A program made the position numbers and the translations under genes. A stretch of DNA of 64,000 bases from Diplonema japonicum. Lineage: Eukaryota; Euglenozoa; Diplonemea; Diplonemida; Diplonemidae. The notes under the pieces were generated by a model. It was not told where the DNA came from and did not search any database. It saw nothing but the letters and a program-made list of their open reading frames with translations. Numbering within the stretch: position 1 is the first letter of the stretch; the number at the start of each line of letters is the position of its first letter. This document shows positions 28,319 to 37,962 of the stretch, in pieces. Location of the stretch: the NCBI GenBank assembly GCA_964019335.1, contig OZ025664.1:186001-250000 (forward strand), in the 5' to 3' direction.

Positions 28319-29040
28319 GAGAAAAACTACAAACACGACAAGCAAATTTGGATTTTCCACCAAACTCTGTAACCTGTTTTTTGCCCTTTGTCCACGGTAA
28401 CTCGAATATATTTCTCTATTGTTCACGGAAACTTGCAATTTCATATCCACCAAACACGTTTTCAAAATATTTTGTCCACCATCCACGGTAACCTCGAAAA
28501 TGTTTCCCACCATCCACGGTAACCACCAAGGCTTTTTCCCCCCCCGCCCGCCTTCTGTCAGGGTCCTGTGTGAAGATAACCTCAAGAACGGGGAGACCCT
28601 CGTTGGGGGATAAAAGGAAACTGAGCGAAGGAGAGGGGACACACCTGCGGCAACTGCAAGAAAGTGGGGCACAATGCCTGTTCTTGCAAGAACCCCCACC
28701 AGACTCCTAGAAGTGCTCTTCTGAGCTGAAGCAGACCCAGCTAACGTAGTGTCATAGTGTAGAGTCATTCCCCCCCCCTTTTTTTTTCCTTTTGCCTAAT
28801 CATTTATTCCTATTGTTGTAGTGCGCTCTATATTTCGCCAAATAGTCAAAAAAACGAAAATGCGAAAGGTTCCGTGTTTGGTGGAAATTCGAAATTAGGT
28901 TTCCTAAAGGAAAATTTTGATGGTTTGCAGGGAACGGTGGAAAAATGAAATTGGGTTTCCGTGCTTGGTGGAAAATGAAATTCGGGTTGGCTTGAACGGT
29001 GGAAAATTTTCATTTGGTTGTCGTGTTTGTAGTTTTTCTC
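28319..29040. mobile_element. Foldback-like DNA transposon A with iterated CCACC...CACGGTAAC motifs
   Basis: The 722-bp element has terminal inverted repeats starting GAGAAAAACTACAAACACGA at both ends (28319 and 29040 inward). Inside the left arm, units such as CCACCATCCACGGTAACC recur at about 35-bp spacing. The right arm has their reverse complements (ACGGTGG, TTGGTGG). The middle holds a short zinc-knuckle reading frame. It inserted into an A-rich tract 30 bases before the CHCH gene. The interior repeats look like transposase-binding sites. Confidence 0.7.
28637..28728 (+). pseudogene. CCHC zinc-knuckle fragment inside foldback element A
   Basis: The frame reads RGHTCGNCKKVGHNACSCKN and continues to a TGA. 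The spacing CX2CX4HX4C with the GHN signature is that of knuckles at the C-terminus of MULE transposases and retroviral-type proteins. A stop lies just upstream in frame, so this is probably a transposase remnant or one exon of it. Confidence 0.45.
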
Positions 29041-29070
29041 AAAAAAAGAAAAAAAAAAAAGAAAAAAAAA

Positions 29071-29289
29071 ATGGCAGAAAAAGTTCCCCCGTACTTCCCG
29101 CTGTCAGTGGAGCCCTGCCACGAGACCACCAAGGCGTTTTTCGAGTGTTTTGATGAACACGGAGAGATGAAAGACAGAACCGATAAAGAAGCGGGCGTGC
29201 GTGGGATCCGAGCCTGTGTGAAGCAGCTGGAAGCGTACCGAAAATGCATGGACAAAAATATCCATTTGAGCAAGCATTATGACCCTTGA
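29071..29289 (+). CDS. CHCH (twin CX9C) protein
   Basis: 72 residues. CHETTKAFFEC and CVKQLEAYRKC are both CX9C, the signature of small mitochondrial intermembrane-space proteins folded by Mia40. The two helices are joined by a 23-residue loop. The family includes cytochrome-oxidase assembly factors and small respiratory subunits; the exact member cannot be named. ATG 29071 follows an A-rich leader that begins at the end of foldback element A, so the transposon supplies or borders the promoter-side sequence. Confidence 0.8.
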   Translation: MAEKVPPYFPLSVEPCHETTKAFFECFDEHGEMKDRTDKEAGVRGIRACVKQLEAYRKCMDKNIHLSKHYDP

Positions 29290-29412
29290 TGGAATTTACC
29301 CCCCCCCCCTTTTTTTCCCTCTTAATTTGTTCCCAAGATTTTCCCCCACAACCAACACAGTTCCACACGCGAGAAAAAAAAAAGGGGGGGTAAAAAAAAA
29401 AAGAGGGAAAAA

Positions 29413-30110
29413 ATGAACCGTCTATTCGGTAGGAGCTCTGCACCAAAGACGCCCGCTCCAACGATGGAGGACACGGGTGAAAGGATGGATAAAAGGGTGG
29501 GTCAGGTTGATGGAAGGATTGCGAAAATCGACGATGAGTTGAACAAAATAAGAGAGCAGATGAAGCGAACAAAGGGGCCGGGTCAGGCCAGGCTAAAGCA
29601 GCGCGCAATGCAGCTGTTGAAACAGAAAAGGATGTATGAGGGACACAAGGATCAGGTCGAAAGCCAGCGTTTCAACATGGACCAAATGCAGTTCACGGCA
29701 GATTCAGTAAAGGACACAATTGACCAGGTCTCCTGTTTGAAAGCAACGGCGCAGCAGCTTAAGGTTGACCAGAAGAAGGTCAACATAGATGAAGTGGAGA
29801 GGATGCAAGATGAGCTTCAGGACCTTTATGACGATAATAACGAAATCCAAGAGATTCTCGGCCGGAGCTACGCGATGCCAGATGAAGTCGATGATGAAGA
29901 GCTCGAGGCAGAACTCGCTGGGCTTGAAGACGACATGCTGTGTAGGTATGTAATAGTGTGAGGAAAGAAGCGTAATTTTTTTTTTTTTTTTTTTTTTGCA
30001 GCAACGATACGTCGTACCTGGACACTGCCCTTGCACCGCCTTCAGAACTCCCTGCAACGAAGGAAGAAGAAACCGATCCTGCAAGGCTTGAGGAACAGCT
30101 TGGGTTATAG
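29413..30110 (+). CDS. VPS60: ESCRT-III subunit Vps60/CHMP5, two exons
   Basis: Exons 29413-29945 and 30002-30110 (intron 56 bases, GTATGT...T22GCAG) join in phase 2 to give 213 residues, close to human CHMP5 (219). It starts MNRLFGRS, has [19 protein letters not shown] typical of CHMP5/Vps60, a basic helical core and an acidic C-terminal half (ADEVDDEEL-like), and ends EEQLGL after exon 2. The protein polymerises on membranes in late ESCRT-III steps and binds the Vta1/LIP5 regulator of Vps4. The poly-T before the acceptor is strikingly pure. Confidence 0.92.
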
Positions 30111-30591
30111 AAAAAGAAAAAAAAAAGAATTCTTGCCTTTTTCGAAGTGTCCCTCTTTTTTTTTTCTTTTTTTTTTTTCTGTTTGTTACGTAGCAATAAA
30201 AAAAAAACTTTTCTGCTCACTCCCTTTTTTTTTTTTTTTTTTTTTTTTTTCGCCCCCATTTTTTCTTCTTCCTGATTCGCTATCTATTTTTTTTTTTCCC
30301 TTTTTTTTTTTTTTTTTTTTTTCTTTTTTTACTGCTTCGTTTTGCCATAAATTTTTTTTATCCAATTCTCGTTTTCAGTTTTCTCTTCCAAAGGGAAAAA
30401 AAAAAAAAGAGGGGGGAAAGGCACTTGACAACTTTTTCTTTTTCTCCCTCCCCGCCCTCCACCCAAACTAATTTTGTCCCTCCCCCTCACCCAAGTATTT
30501 CTAACCTTTTTTTTTTTATTCCCCCCTCCACCACTTTTGTTTGAAAATAACAAAAAAATCACGACAAAAAAAAAGAGGGGGTAAATATAAA
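30111..30591. other. Low-complexity intergenic region
   Basis: Poly-T tracts (30223-30250, 30301-30322) and A/G runs. No coding region. Confidence 0.55.
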
Positions 30592-31260
30592 ATGTTTTTT
30601 GGGTCGCCCCCTAAAGCTTACGCTGAGTCTGCATTGAAGAAGCGTCAGGGGTATGGCAAGGCTGTGACACAGCAAGCAACAACCCATGTGGCACCGTCTC
30701 CTCTAAAGAAGAAGGAGAAAACTGCGTTTAATGGGTCTCCGGACAGAAAGCCAGGATGGACCAAGGCTAGGTATATGGGAAATTATATTGCGTTCCCTCA
30801 GGAGATGCAGCAGGAGCATCACCAGCAACCCCGTAGCAAAGCAAAGAAGGGGGAGATGAGGAAGGATTGCGGTACTGGACGGGACTTCGGCAGGAAGATG
30901 ACCAATAAATCAAGAGGCATGAGCCCACGGAGGGGGAGAAGTGCCTCTGCGTCCCCACACCGAAACCATCCTCATCAGTCCCCTTCCCCTTCTCCAAACA
31001 GAGATTACAGCCCTATACGTCCTGTAGGGATCCACCCCTCCCCAGCGCGTGCTAGGTCACCAGCTCCTTATCTCGCTGTTTTGAACAGCGGAACGAATCT
31101 CAGTTACATTACTCTTCTTTGCTCTGCTAAACAAACACCTTGCACATCACCCTCTCGCACTCGCCACGAGGCACTGCCTGTCACGCTGCAGGCGCTCGAG
31201 CTGGCAGGAGCGTCTGACTTGCAATACATCTCTGCTTTGTTGAATGCCAAACGAGGGTGA
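30592..31260 (+). CDS. Basic Ser/Pro-rich protein of unknown function
   Basis: 222 residues. The N-terminus (MFFGSPPKAYAESALKKRQG) is followed by a Lys-rich part and an SR/SP-rich middle (MSPRRGRSASASPHRN and several SPSPS). The end is an unrelated helical tail. It looks disordered and phosphorylatable, like RNA-processing or cytoskeletal proteins. No family recognised. Confidence 0.6.
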   Translation: MFFGSPPKAYAESALKKRQGYGKAVTQQATTHVAPSPLKKKEKTAFNGSPDRKPGWTKARYMGNYIAFPQEMQQEHHQQPRSKAKKGEMRKDCGTGRDFGRKMTNKSRGMSPRRGRSASASPHRNHPHQSPSPSPNRDYSPIRPVGIHPSPARARSPAPYLAVLNSGTNLSYITLLCSAKQTPCTSPSRTRHEALPVTLQALELAGASDLQYISALLNAKRG

Positions 31261-31926
31261 ATACCGGGAAAATGGTCGAAAGAAGAAGGGTGAAAGAAAA
31301 GAGAAAAAAAAAATGCTCTTTTTTTTTTTTTTTGTATTCTTCTCCCGAGATTTTTTTTTTTTTTTTTTTGAATTTTTTTTTTCCTTTCCACATCCCCCTT
31401 TTTTTTCTTCAGCGTCCTGCCACATACCGCAGGTCCCCCCTTTTCCCCAAAAAGTTCCTGTTTTTTTTTTTTCGCCTTGAGAAAAAAGAATAAAAAAGAA
31501 ATTAAAAGAAATGCCAAGTTACTGCGTGCTGTACCAGAACTTTCACCTTGGAAAAAAAAAACCCCCCCTCCTCCCCTATTACCCCCACCTCTTTTTTCTT
31601 CTTTTTTTCTCCTGTACCCCCCTGTTTCCCTCTCCTTGTAGTTGCTTTAAGAAATAAGAAAGAAACCACAAATATAAAAAAGGCTTTTGAAAAATTAAAA
31701 GAAAAAAATTCACGTAAAAAAAAAAAAAAAAAAAACCACCCAAAATAGTACCCTGAAGTTGCTCTTTATTTTGTTTTCAAATTTTGGGTACTAACAAAAA
31801 AAAAAAAAAAAAAAATACCAAGAAGAGAGGGAAAACAATTCTTTTTTTTTTTTTTTCGTTTTTCTTTTTTGTTTTTGTTTTCCCACCTACATTTAAAAAC
31901 CACCCACACACCAAATAAAAGGCATC
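31261..31926. other. Low-complexity intergenic region
   Basis: Poly-T and poly-A tracts with mixed A/T sequence throughout. A run of C and pyrimidines lies near 31560-31640. No coding region seen. Confidence 0.55.
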
Positions 31927-32484
31927 ATGTTTTTTGCCATATATGTTTCTGCGGTGACAGCGTCTGCATGTGTACCCATGAAAAAAGTAGGCGACCTCGC
32001 TTTCACTGCATATGAAGAAACTTCAATGGGGGTGCAATCATTGGCGTGCGTTGGAAAATGTCCAGAGGGGATCGAACTTGAGAGTGCGACATGCAAGAGA
32101 CAGTCTCACTCTGGGGGTACGTGGAAATGCCCTAAATACAAGCTGAATATAGAAACGTACACGGTCGAGAACACAAGGGTGGGCTGCGAAATGTGCGGGC
32201 GAAACATGTTATTAATCGACAGCTGCTTCTTGCGGTATTCCTTAAGGAAGATACAGATACCGGACTCTTCTCACAAGAAGAACAAGACTGAGGCGGCCCC
32301 GCCCAGCGGTTCTGTTCCGTTGGCCGTGGTTTTTTTTACCTGTTGCTGTGTTGCGCTTTTCTTCGCCCGCATGTTTATGAAGCTTCCCTTAGGTGACGTG
32401 GTGACACAGCAGCGTTGTGAAAGGGTTTACACTGACTCACACCGTCGAAGCCTCTCAGGTGCAGTCTCAAGGGTGAAGTGTTGA
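31927..32484 (+). CDS. Cys-rich type I membrane protein, unknown
   Basis: 185 residues. The start MFFAIYVSAVTASAC is a short signal peptide. The ectodomain has about ten cysteines (GKCPEG, ATCKRQ, GCEMCGRN). A membrane span (PLAVVFFTCCCVALFFARMF, about 135-154) and a short basic tail follow. It is a small surface-type protein. No domain recognised. Confidence 0.55.
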   Translation: MFFAIYVSAVTASACVPMKKVGDLAFTAYEETSMGVQSLACVGKCPEGIELESATCKRQSHSGGTWKCPKYKLNIETYTVENTRVGCEMCGRNMLLIDSCFLRYSLRKIQIPDSSHKKNKTEAAPPSGSVPLAVVFFTCCCVALFFARMFMKLPLGDVVTQQRCERVYTDSHRRSLSGAVSRVKC

Positions 32485-32782
32485 TGCACCCAAATGAGCA
32501 ATGGAGTCGGGAACGGAACCGTGCAACTTTTTCTCGTTAAATTTTGAACCCTTTTGTTTCTTCTTCATAGAAACCCAAAACGTGAACAGGTTTTCTTTGA
32601 ACGGACGGGAAAAAAAAAAAAAAAAAAAAGAAAGTTTCAAAAAATAATGATAAGTTAACAACTATTTTTCTTCTCCCTTTTTCTATTTACAAAAAAAAAA
32701 AAAAAAAAAAAAAAAAGTGGTAGCATGAAGTACTTGTCAAGACCTGTGCCGTGTGCACATAACAAGTGCTTTGAACCGACTC

Positions 32783-32831
<49 letters not shown>

Positions 32832-33318
32832 TCATCTCGTGGTGTATTTTGAGAAATCTTGCGAAACACACGAGGAACTGCTAAGACATATAATATATCG
32901 TATTTATAGGGGGAAAAAAGAAAAGAAACAAATCAGACTGGCAACATGTCTGGACTGAAAATTAACAGAAAACAAATACTTGTCAGTCCGGCACTTTGTT
33001 CTACAATATTTATTTTTTTGCAACCTTTTGTATCACTCAAGTGAAATAATATACAGAAAAAAAAAAAAAGAATTCATTAGCGTGGATAACAACGCATAAA
33101 ATATAAATGGTTGCCCCTATATTTTTCATTTTTTTTCTCGTTCTTTTCTTTATACTACTCTGCGAAGCTCTTATTTTTTTTTTACTTTCAGTATACACCC
33201 TCCTTTTACGCAATCCCCCGTCTCCCTTCAAATCACTCTTGCTTTGAAAATATATGGTACTGAAGTAAAATCGGGCTAAAAAAAAAAATCTATAAATGTT
33301 CAAATTTAATTCAATTTT
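32485..33318. other. AT-rich, low-complexity spacer
   Basis: A runs (32610-32628, 32691-32716), a T run of about 40 (32791-32830) and AT-rich unique sequence. No coding region supported. Confidence 0.55.
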
Positions 33319-33511
33319 TTTATCTGATAGTTCAGAAATTTCTTCACTCCTAACCCCCCCTATAATCTGATTACCCCCCTCTCATAATTTGATAGCTCAG
33401 TTATGGGCAGGACGTAGGTGTTTATGGCGTGGCTGCCAAATTATAGGGGGGAAAGTGACATTATTGGGGACAGAGTGAAATTCTTTTTAACACATTTGGG
33501 CTCAAGATCAT

Positions 33512-33543
<32 letters not shown>

Positions 33544-34205
33544 ATCAAATGCCGAAAACGAAGAAGGAAGAGAGTCTTCTGCCCGAAATAAGCAAAGCAC
33601 AGTACCAAAGACGAAGAACCGACTGAAGTCGCTCATCTTAGGAAGCTGAAGAAAAACGGCGCTGCCCCCTACTTCTCTTTGAACCAAGTACTCCCAGATA
33701 AGGGCAGTTTTTAAGGAAAAGTGCAACCAGAAGGTTCATTTCGAACGGGGGGATCTCGAGGAGCTCATGTCTATGGAGTGCCCTGGGTCTAAGCCGCTGA
33801 ACCGCTTCTTACTGTACCGTGCTTTGTTTGTACGGAGAACTATAACCTGGAAAGGTGCAATATCGCAGGTCAACAGGGTTGCCTGGGGGACTAAAAATGT
33901 GTAGGGTCACCGTACTTCCGCCTGAATCAGCTAAAAATAGGCCGTTTTTCATAATTTGATAGCTATTATTGACAGTTGATAGCCCATAATTTGGTTTTGG
34001 GTTTTTGGCCCACTTTCTCGGTCACTCGGAGTGACTCAATTTCTGAACTATCAGATAAAATTACTTACTTTGCGCCAAAATATGGCCATCCCATTTACTC
34101 TCGAACCGTTTTTTTTTTTTGACCTCGGGCCCTGTGGGCCCTCGGCCAAAAAACCCACGATTCTCGAGTAAATTATGGCCATAATTTGTTGCAAATAAAT
34201 AGCTA
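33319..34205. mobile_element. Hairpin-bearing transposon of the same superfamily as the 27-28 kb units, inverted
   Basis: Inner inverted ends start TTTATCTGATAGTTCAGAAA (33319-33340 and 34038-34059). Outside the right end is a GGGCCC hairpin (about 34115-34153), then AAATAAATAGCTATTTT. This is the reverse complement of the left border of the 27166 unit, so the module order is inverted. The interior (about 33525-33903) has coding-like sequence with stops. The two units have diverged in sequence but share module order. Confidence 0.6.
33693..33903 (+). pseudogene. Coding fragment inside the 33 kb transposon, weakly HMG-box-like
   Basis: The open frame ending at TAG 33903 reads CNQKVHFERGDLEELM and then KPLNRFLLYRALFVRR and AISQVNRVAW. 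The pattern PLNxFLLYR...IS..N...W recalls the start of an HMG box as in fungal mating-type proteins. It has no proper start and is short, so it is listed as a fragment. Confidence 0.3.
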
Positions 34206-34277
34206 TTTTCTCCCCCATCCTGTCTTTTCCTTTTTCTGTTTTATCGTCTTCGGCAAAAAAAAAAAAAAAAAAAAAAA

Positions 34278-34712
34278 GGGAAAAACACCGTTCACGGTAA
34301 GCAAATAACTTTTTTCCACCGTTTCCTTAAACCTAAAATTTTTTTTCCACCGTTACTGTAATCATCAAGTTTTTCCCTTATGCAACTACAGACTTTTTTT
34401 CCACCAAACACGGTAACCTGTATCATTTTATGCCTGTTTAGGGTTTATCATAAAATGTAGTATGAGGTGCAAAAATAATGATGGGATGATGAGAGTGGAA
34501 AAAAAGTTCCAACATACATGGTTTAGTGGAAATAAGATTAGGTTACCGTGGACAGTGGAAACTTTATTAAAAAAAAACCGTTTTGGTGGAAAAAAAAGTT
34601 ATGATTACCGTACTTGGTGGAAAAAAAGTTCCAAGTTACCGTGAATAGAGGTAAAAATTCTGCTTACAGTACTTGGTAAAAAGTTATTTGCTTACCGTGA
34701 ACGGTGTTTTTC

Positions 34713-34714
<2 letters not shown>
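34278..34714. mobile_element. Foldback-like DNA transposon B, related to element A
   Basis: 437 bp. Inverted ends of about 37 bp differ at one base; the right end, reverse-complemented, starts GAGAAAAACACCGTTCACGG. Several CCACC...CACGGTAA units lie in the left arm and their complements in the right (for example TTACCGTACTTGGTGGAAAA near 34603). It lacks a clear coding part, so it is a non-autonomous relative of element A. It sits just before the coiled-coil gene in an A-rich leader. Confidence 0.75.
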
Positions 34715-34744
<30 letters not shown>

Positions 34745-34853
34745 AAAAAAATCGAACGTCAAGACTAACACAACGAGACCATATTATTTATATGCCAACA
34801 CCCCTTGTTCATCATTTCACAGCCTTTTGTGTAAAAAAAAAACAAAACAAAAC

Positions 34854-36728
34854 ATGGGGAAGCGTTCCAAGAGTGTGCAGAAAGCAAATGTGAGGAGCTG
34901 CTCAACTGGGTCCAACCAGAGCTGGGTGCAGAAGGACGCCCTCGTCGCACCCATAAAGATCAAGACACTGGAGACCGAGCTGAAGGCCGAGAAGAATGAA
35001 AAAACGCTCATCGGGAAGGCTCTGCGCAAGAAAGTGAAAAACCTGAACGAACTCCAGCACGAAGTAGAGGCCTTGAAGGGTGAGAAAACAACCCTCGAAA
35101 CGCAACTGAGCTCAGAAGCAACGACCAAGAAAAGCATCTCCAAAAAGCTCGAGCGCAAGCTGGAAGAGGTCAAGACAAAGTCACGAGCACGTGAAACCGA
35201 ACTCAGATCCGAAATGGAAATGCAAACCGACGAGATCGCCGACTTGAAGCAGCAACTCGAACAATCAGTTCAAGACAAACAGGAGGCCGTGTCCCGTGTC
35301 GAAGCTGAGCTTGAGAAGACAAACCAGAAGCTCGCCAAAGCCGCAAACACAAAGAAGAAGATCGACAAAACAAACGCCTCACTCAATAAGAGCAACGAAG
35401 AGAAGCAGTCGACCATCGACAAGCTGGAGAGCACCATTTCAACCGGCGAGAAGAAAATTCTGATGCTTGCTGAGAAGCTGAACGAAGCCAACGACAAGGT
35501 GGACGCTCTGCAGGAAGAGCTGGAAGCAGTGAACAACACCGCCGCCGCCCGCAGTCAGGCCGCTGAGGAGAACACGAAATCGCTCGAGCGCAAGCTTGAC
35601 AGCCTCAACACCGTGGAGGACAAGATGGTCGACATCACCGCCCACAACAGAGCCCTCGAGGAGCAGCTCAAGGCAACAAACACCAAAATCGGTGAGCTCA
35701 AGTCCAAACTATCAGAACAAATGGAGGAAAACGAAGTCATGTCGCGTTCGAACGAAGACATGCAGACCGAACTGGACCGTTTGAAGCAGCTTGCCGACAC
35801 GGCAGGGGCATTGGTGACGGAGGCGAAGAAGCTGGGCGACGAGGTTAAGACGCTGAAGAAGGAGTCCCGTTCCAAGACGAAGAAGATCGAGCAGATGGAG
35901 AAAGACCACACGGCAAACAAGCAAATGATCGAAACGCTCGGCGAAGAGAAAGCAGAACGCGACGCAATGATCAAAGACATGGCTCAGAACAAGCACATGC
36001 AACGCATCGCTGACGAGAACGAGCTTGTGGAGAAGATCGAAAGGGGAAGAGCAAGCATGGGGATGACCACCGACACCAGTGTGGAACGTCACGGAAGGGG
36101 AGGCAGCATGTACGTCGTGGAGAGCAAACCACTTCTCAACGTGGAGAGCCCAAGGTTCACAGCACCAGACGCAAGGCTAGCATCGATAGGCTCATGCAAC
36201 GTGGAAGAACCTTTGGAACTAGGCTCACCGTACTCGCAAAAGCACGTTTCTATCAACCGCTGCCACACACCAGTGAGGGAGGTGGTCAGGGAGAGGACCC
36301 CAACCATGCACCACACAGAGCATGTTTCCATCGGTCGCTGCCACACACCAAAGAGATGCACAACTAACAACGGTCCTACTGTGAGCGAGAGGCCCATGCA
36401 CCACCAAGACGATGAGTACCAAGCACCCGTTACCACACCAAAAGCAAACACCGCACCTTGCATCTACGGTACAACACCTTCCAAGCAGGACAAGGAGAAC
36501 TACAAGGCAGCGCTTGATGAACAAGTTGCCACGAGAAGGGCTCAGAGTAAGCGCAAGGCCGAACCCGTGACGGACTTCTTCCGTTTCGGAGTCGCCGGAT
36601 CAGGTGCCCCAATCAGGAATTCTCAGAACGAAGTTGTGACGAATGTCACCTTCACACGTTCCACCAACTACCTCCCTGTGGACCACCCGATGTCTGCAAA
36701 GAAATCTAAGAAGCCTCGTCATTTCTAA
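34854..36728 (+). CDS. Long coiled-coil protein with KEN box
   Basis: 624 residues from Met 34854 (upstream in-frame codons are transposon/leader). The N-terminus is basic. Residues about 35-400 form a nearly continuous coiled coil with myosin-tail-like heptads. The tail holds two copies of HVSIxRCHTP (near 465-510), a KEN box (SKQDKENYKAAL) and a basic end KKSKKPRHF. A KEN box marks APC/C-dependent destruction, and the architecture suits a kinetochore, spindle or basal-body component. No orthologue can be named. Confidence 0.7.
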   Translation: MGKRSKSVQKANVRSCSTGSNQSWVQKDALVAPIKIKTLETELKAEKNEKTLIGKALRKKVKNLNELQHEVEALKGEKTTLETQLSSEATTKKSISKKLERKLEEVKTKSRARETELRSEMEMQTDEIADLKQQLEQSVQDKQEAVSRVEAELEKTNQKLAKAANTKKKIDKTNASLNKSNEEKQSTIDKLESTISTGEKKILMLAEKLNEANDKVDALQEELEAVNNTAAARSQAAEENTKSLERKLDSLNTVEDKMVDITAHNRALEEQLKATNTKIGELKSKLSEQMEENEVMSRSNEDMQTELDRLKQLADTAGALVTEAKKLGDEVKTLKKESRSKTKKIEQMEKDHTANKQMIETLGEEKAERDAMIKDMAQNKHMQRIADENELVEKIERGRASMGMTTDTSVERHGRGGSMYVVESKPLLNVESPRFTAPDARLASIGSCNVEEPLELGSPYSQKHVSINRCHTPVREVVRERTPTMHHTEHVSIGRCHTPKRCTTNNGPTVSERPMHHQDDEYQAPVTTPKANTAPCIYGTTPSKQDKENYKAALDEQVATRRAQSKRKAEPVTDFFRFGVAGSGAPIRNSQNEVVTNVTFTRSTNYLPVDHPMSAKKSKKPRHF

Positions 36729-37244
36729 TTATTTTTTTCCCTCCTCCCTGTGTTACCTTAAATTAGAATTTTTTTGTCATTTTTTTCTTATATTTTTCTA
36801 GACTTTCTCCCCACTCCTCCCCCTGCTCCTTCCTTTGTTTTTTTAGAAGAAAAAAATGATGGAAGGGTGACTGTTCATGATTAGAAAAAAATTATAAAAA
36901 GAAGGGAAAAAAAAAAAAAAAAAGAAAAGAAGAAAAAGGATGGGGAAGGTGGTGCCCTGAATGAGCCCCCTTTTATTTTTGATAGAAAATGTACGATTTT
37001 CTTCTTTGTTTTTCTTTTTGCTGTTTTTTGAAAATTGGAGGGGTATTTTACCTAATAAAAGTACTCGTTGAATAGAAGAAGAAAAAAAAAACGGAAACGG
37101 AAAAAGAAGAAGGAAAAAAAAAAGTCTCTCCCTCGCTGTCTTAGAACCTTTTTTGTTTTGTTTTATTTTATTCTGCTTTTCACTTTGGGAAATACAAAAA
37201 AAGGAGGAAAATATAACAAAAAAAAAAAAAAATAGGAAAATGAC
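36729..37244. other. Low-complexity intergenic region
   Basis: T- and A-rich runs throughout, with an A run ending near the next ATG. No gene seen. Confidence 0.55.
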
Positions 37245-37901
37245 ATGCCCAAAAACTACACGACGCGTGACTGTGTAGAGATCGAAAAGACAGGTAGAAA
37301 ACAGGTAGTCCATAAAAGGGACCAGGAAACTACATTATGTGTTGCTTCCTGGTGCTTGAAGAGAGTAGAAATACAAGAAAAACATGAACGGATGAAACTG
37401 ATCCGTGTGATGAAAATCGCAATGGAAGGGTGGGACTGTGCACTGGGGTCGGAGCGGAGTTGGAGGGAAATTGCGTTAAACGCAGGCTATCTGCTTTCGC
37501 AGTCCTTCAACGAAAGGATAAAATTGCTGCACACCGAACTGTACCACCGAAGCAATTTGAAGGAAAAATGGATCTTTGCTGTGCAAAACCTGGCGCAGAC
37601 CTCTTCTGAGGCCTCATCAAGACTACCGTGTTCACTGCTCTCCTCCACCGCATTGTTCAAGCCGAAAATCACCTGCCTTCCCGGAACCGTACTGAACGTA
37701 GCGATAAGAGAAGAAACAAGCACGCGGTCGATGATAGGTACGGACCAGCACTGTGTGCGTAAGAAACTGAAAAATTTTGAAGAGCTTGAGGCACTCAGCT
37801 CTTCACTCCCCCCGAAGACCTCCAGTAAGTTCCGCGACAAGGTTTTAAAAGCAATTCAAACTGCAGAGGATACATGGAACGCATTTACATGCACAATTTG
37901 A
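37245..37901 (+). CDS. Unrecognised protein
   Basis: 218 residues, mostly helical and basic, with a Trp-rich central part (WDCALGSERSWREIA). No signal peptide, membrane span or known motif. An out-of-frame ATG at 37240 overlaps the leader. It lies 61 bases before the next gene. Confidence 0.55.
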   Translation: MPKNYTTRDCVEIEKTGRKQVVHKRDQETTLCVASWCLKRVEIQEKHERMKLIRVMKIAMEGWDCALGSERSWREIALNAGYLLSQSFNERIKLLHTELYHRSNLKEKWIFAVQNLAQTSSEASSRLPCSLLSSTALFKPKITCLPGTVLNVAIREETSTRSMIGTDQHCVRKKLKNFEELEALSSSLPPKTSSKFRDKVLKAIQTAEDTWNAFTCTI

Positions 37902-37962
37902 GTTTCACACAAAATCAAAACCCACTTTCTCCCCAACTATTACACATCCAGGTCCATTCATA

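Noticed and set aside
28637-28728. A functional zinc-knuckle gene
   Set aside because: Stop codon just upstream in frame and no start. Kept only as a fragment.
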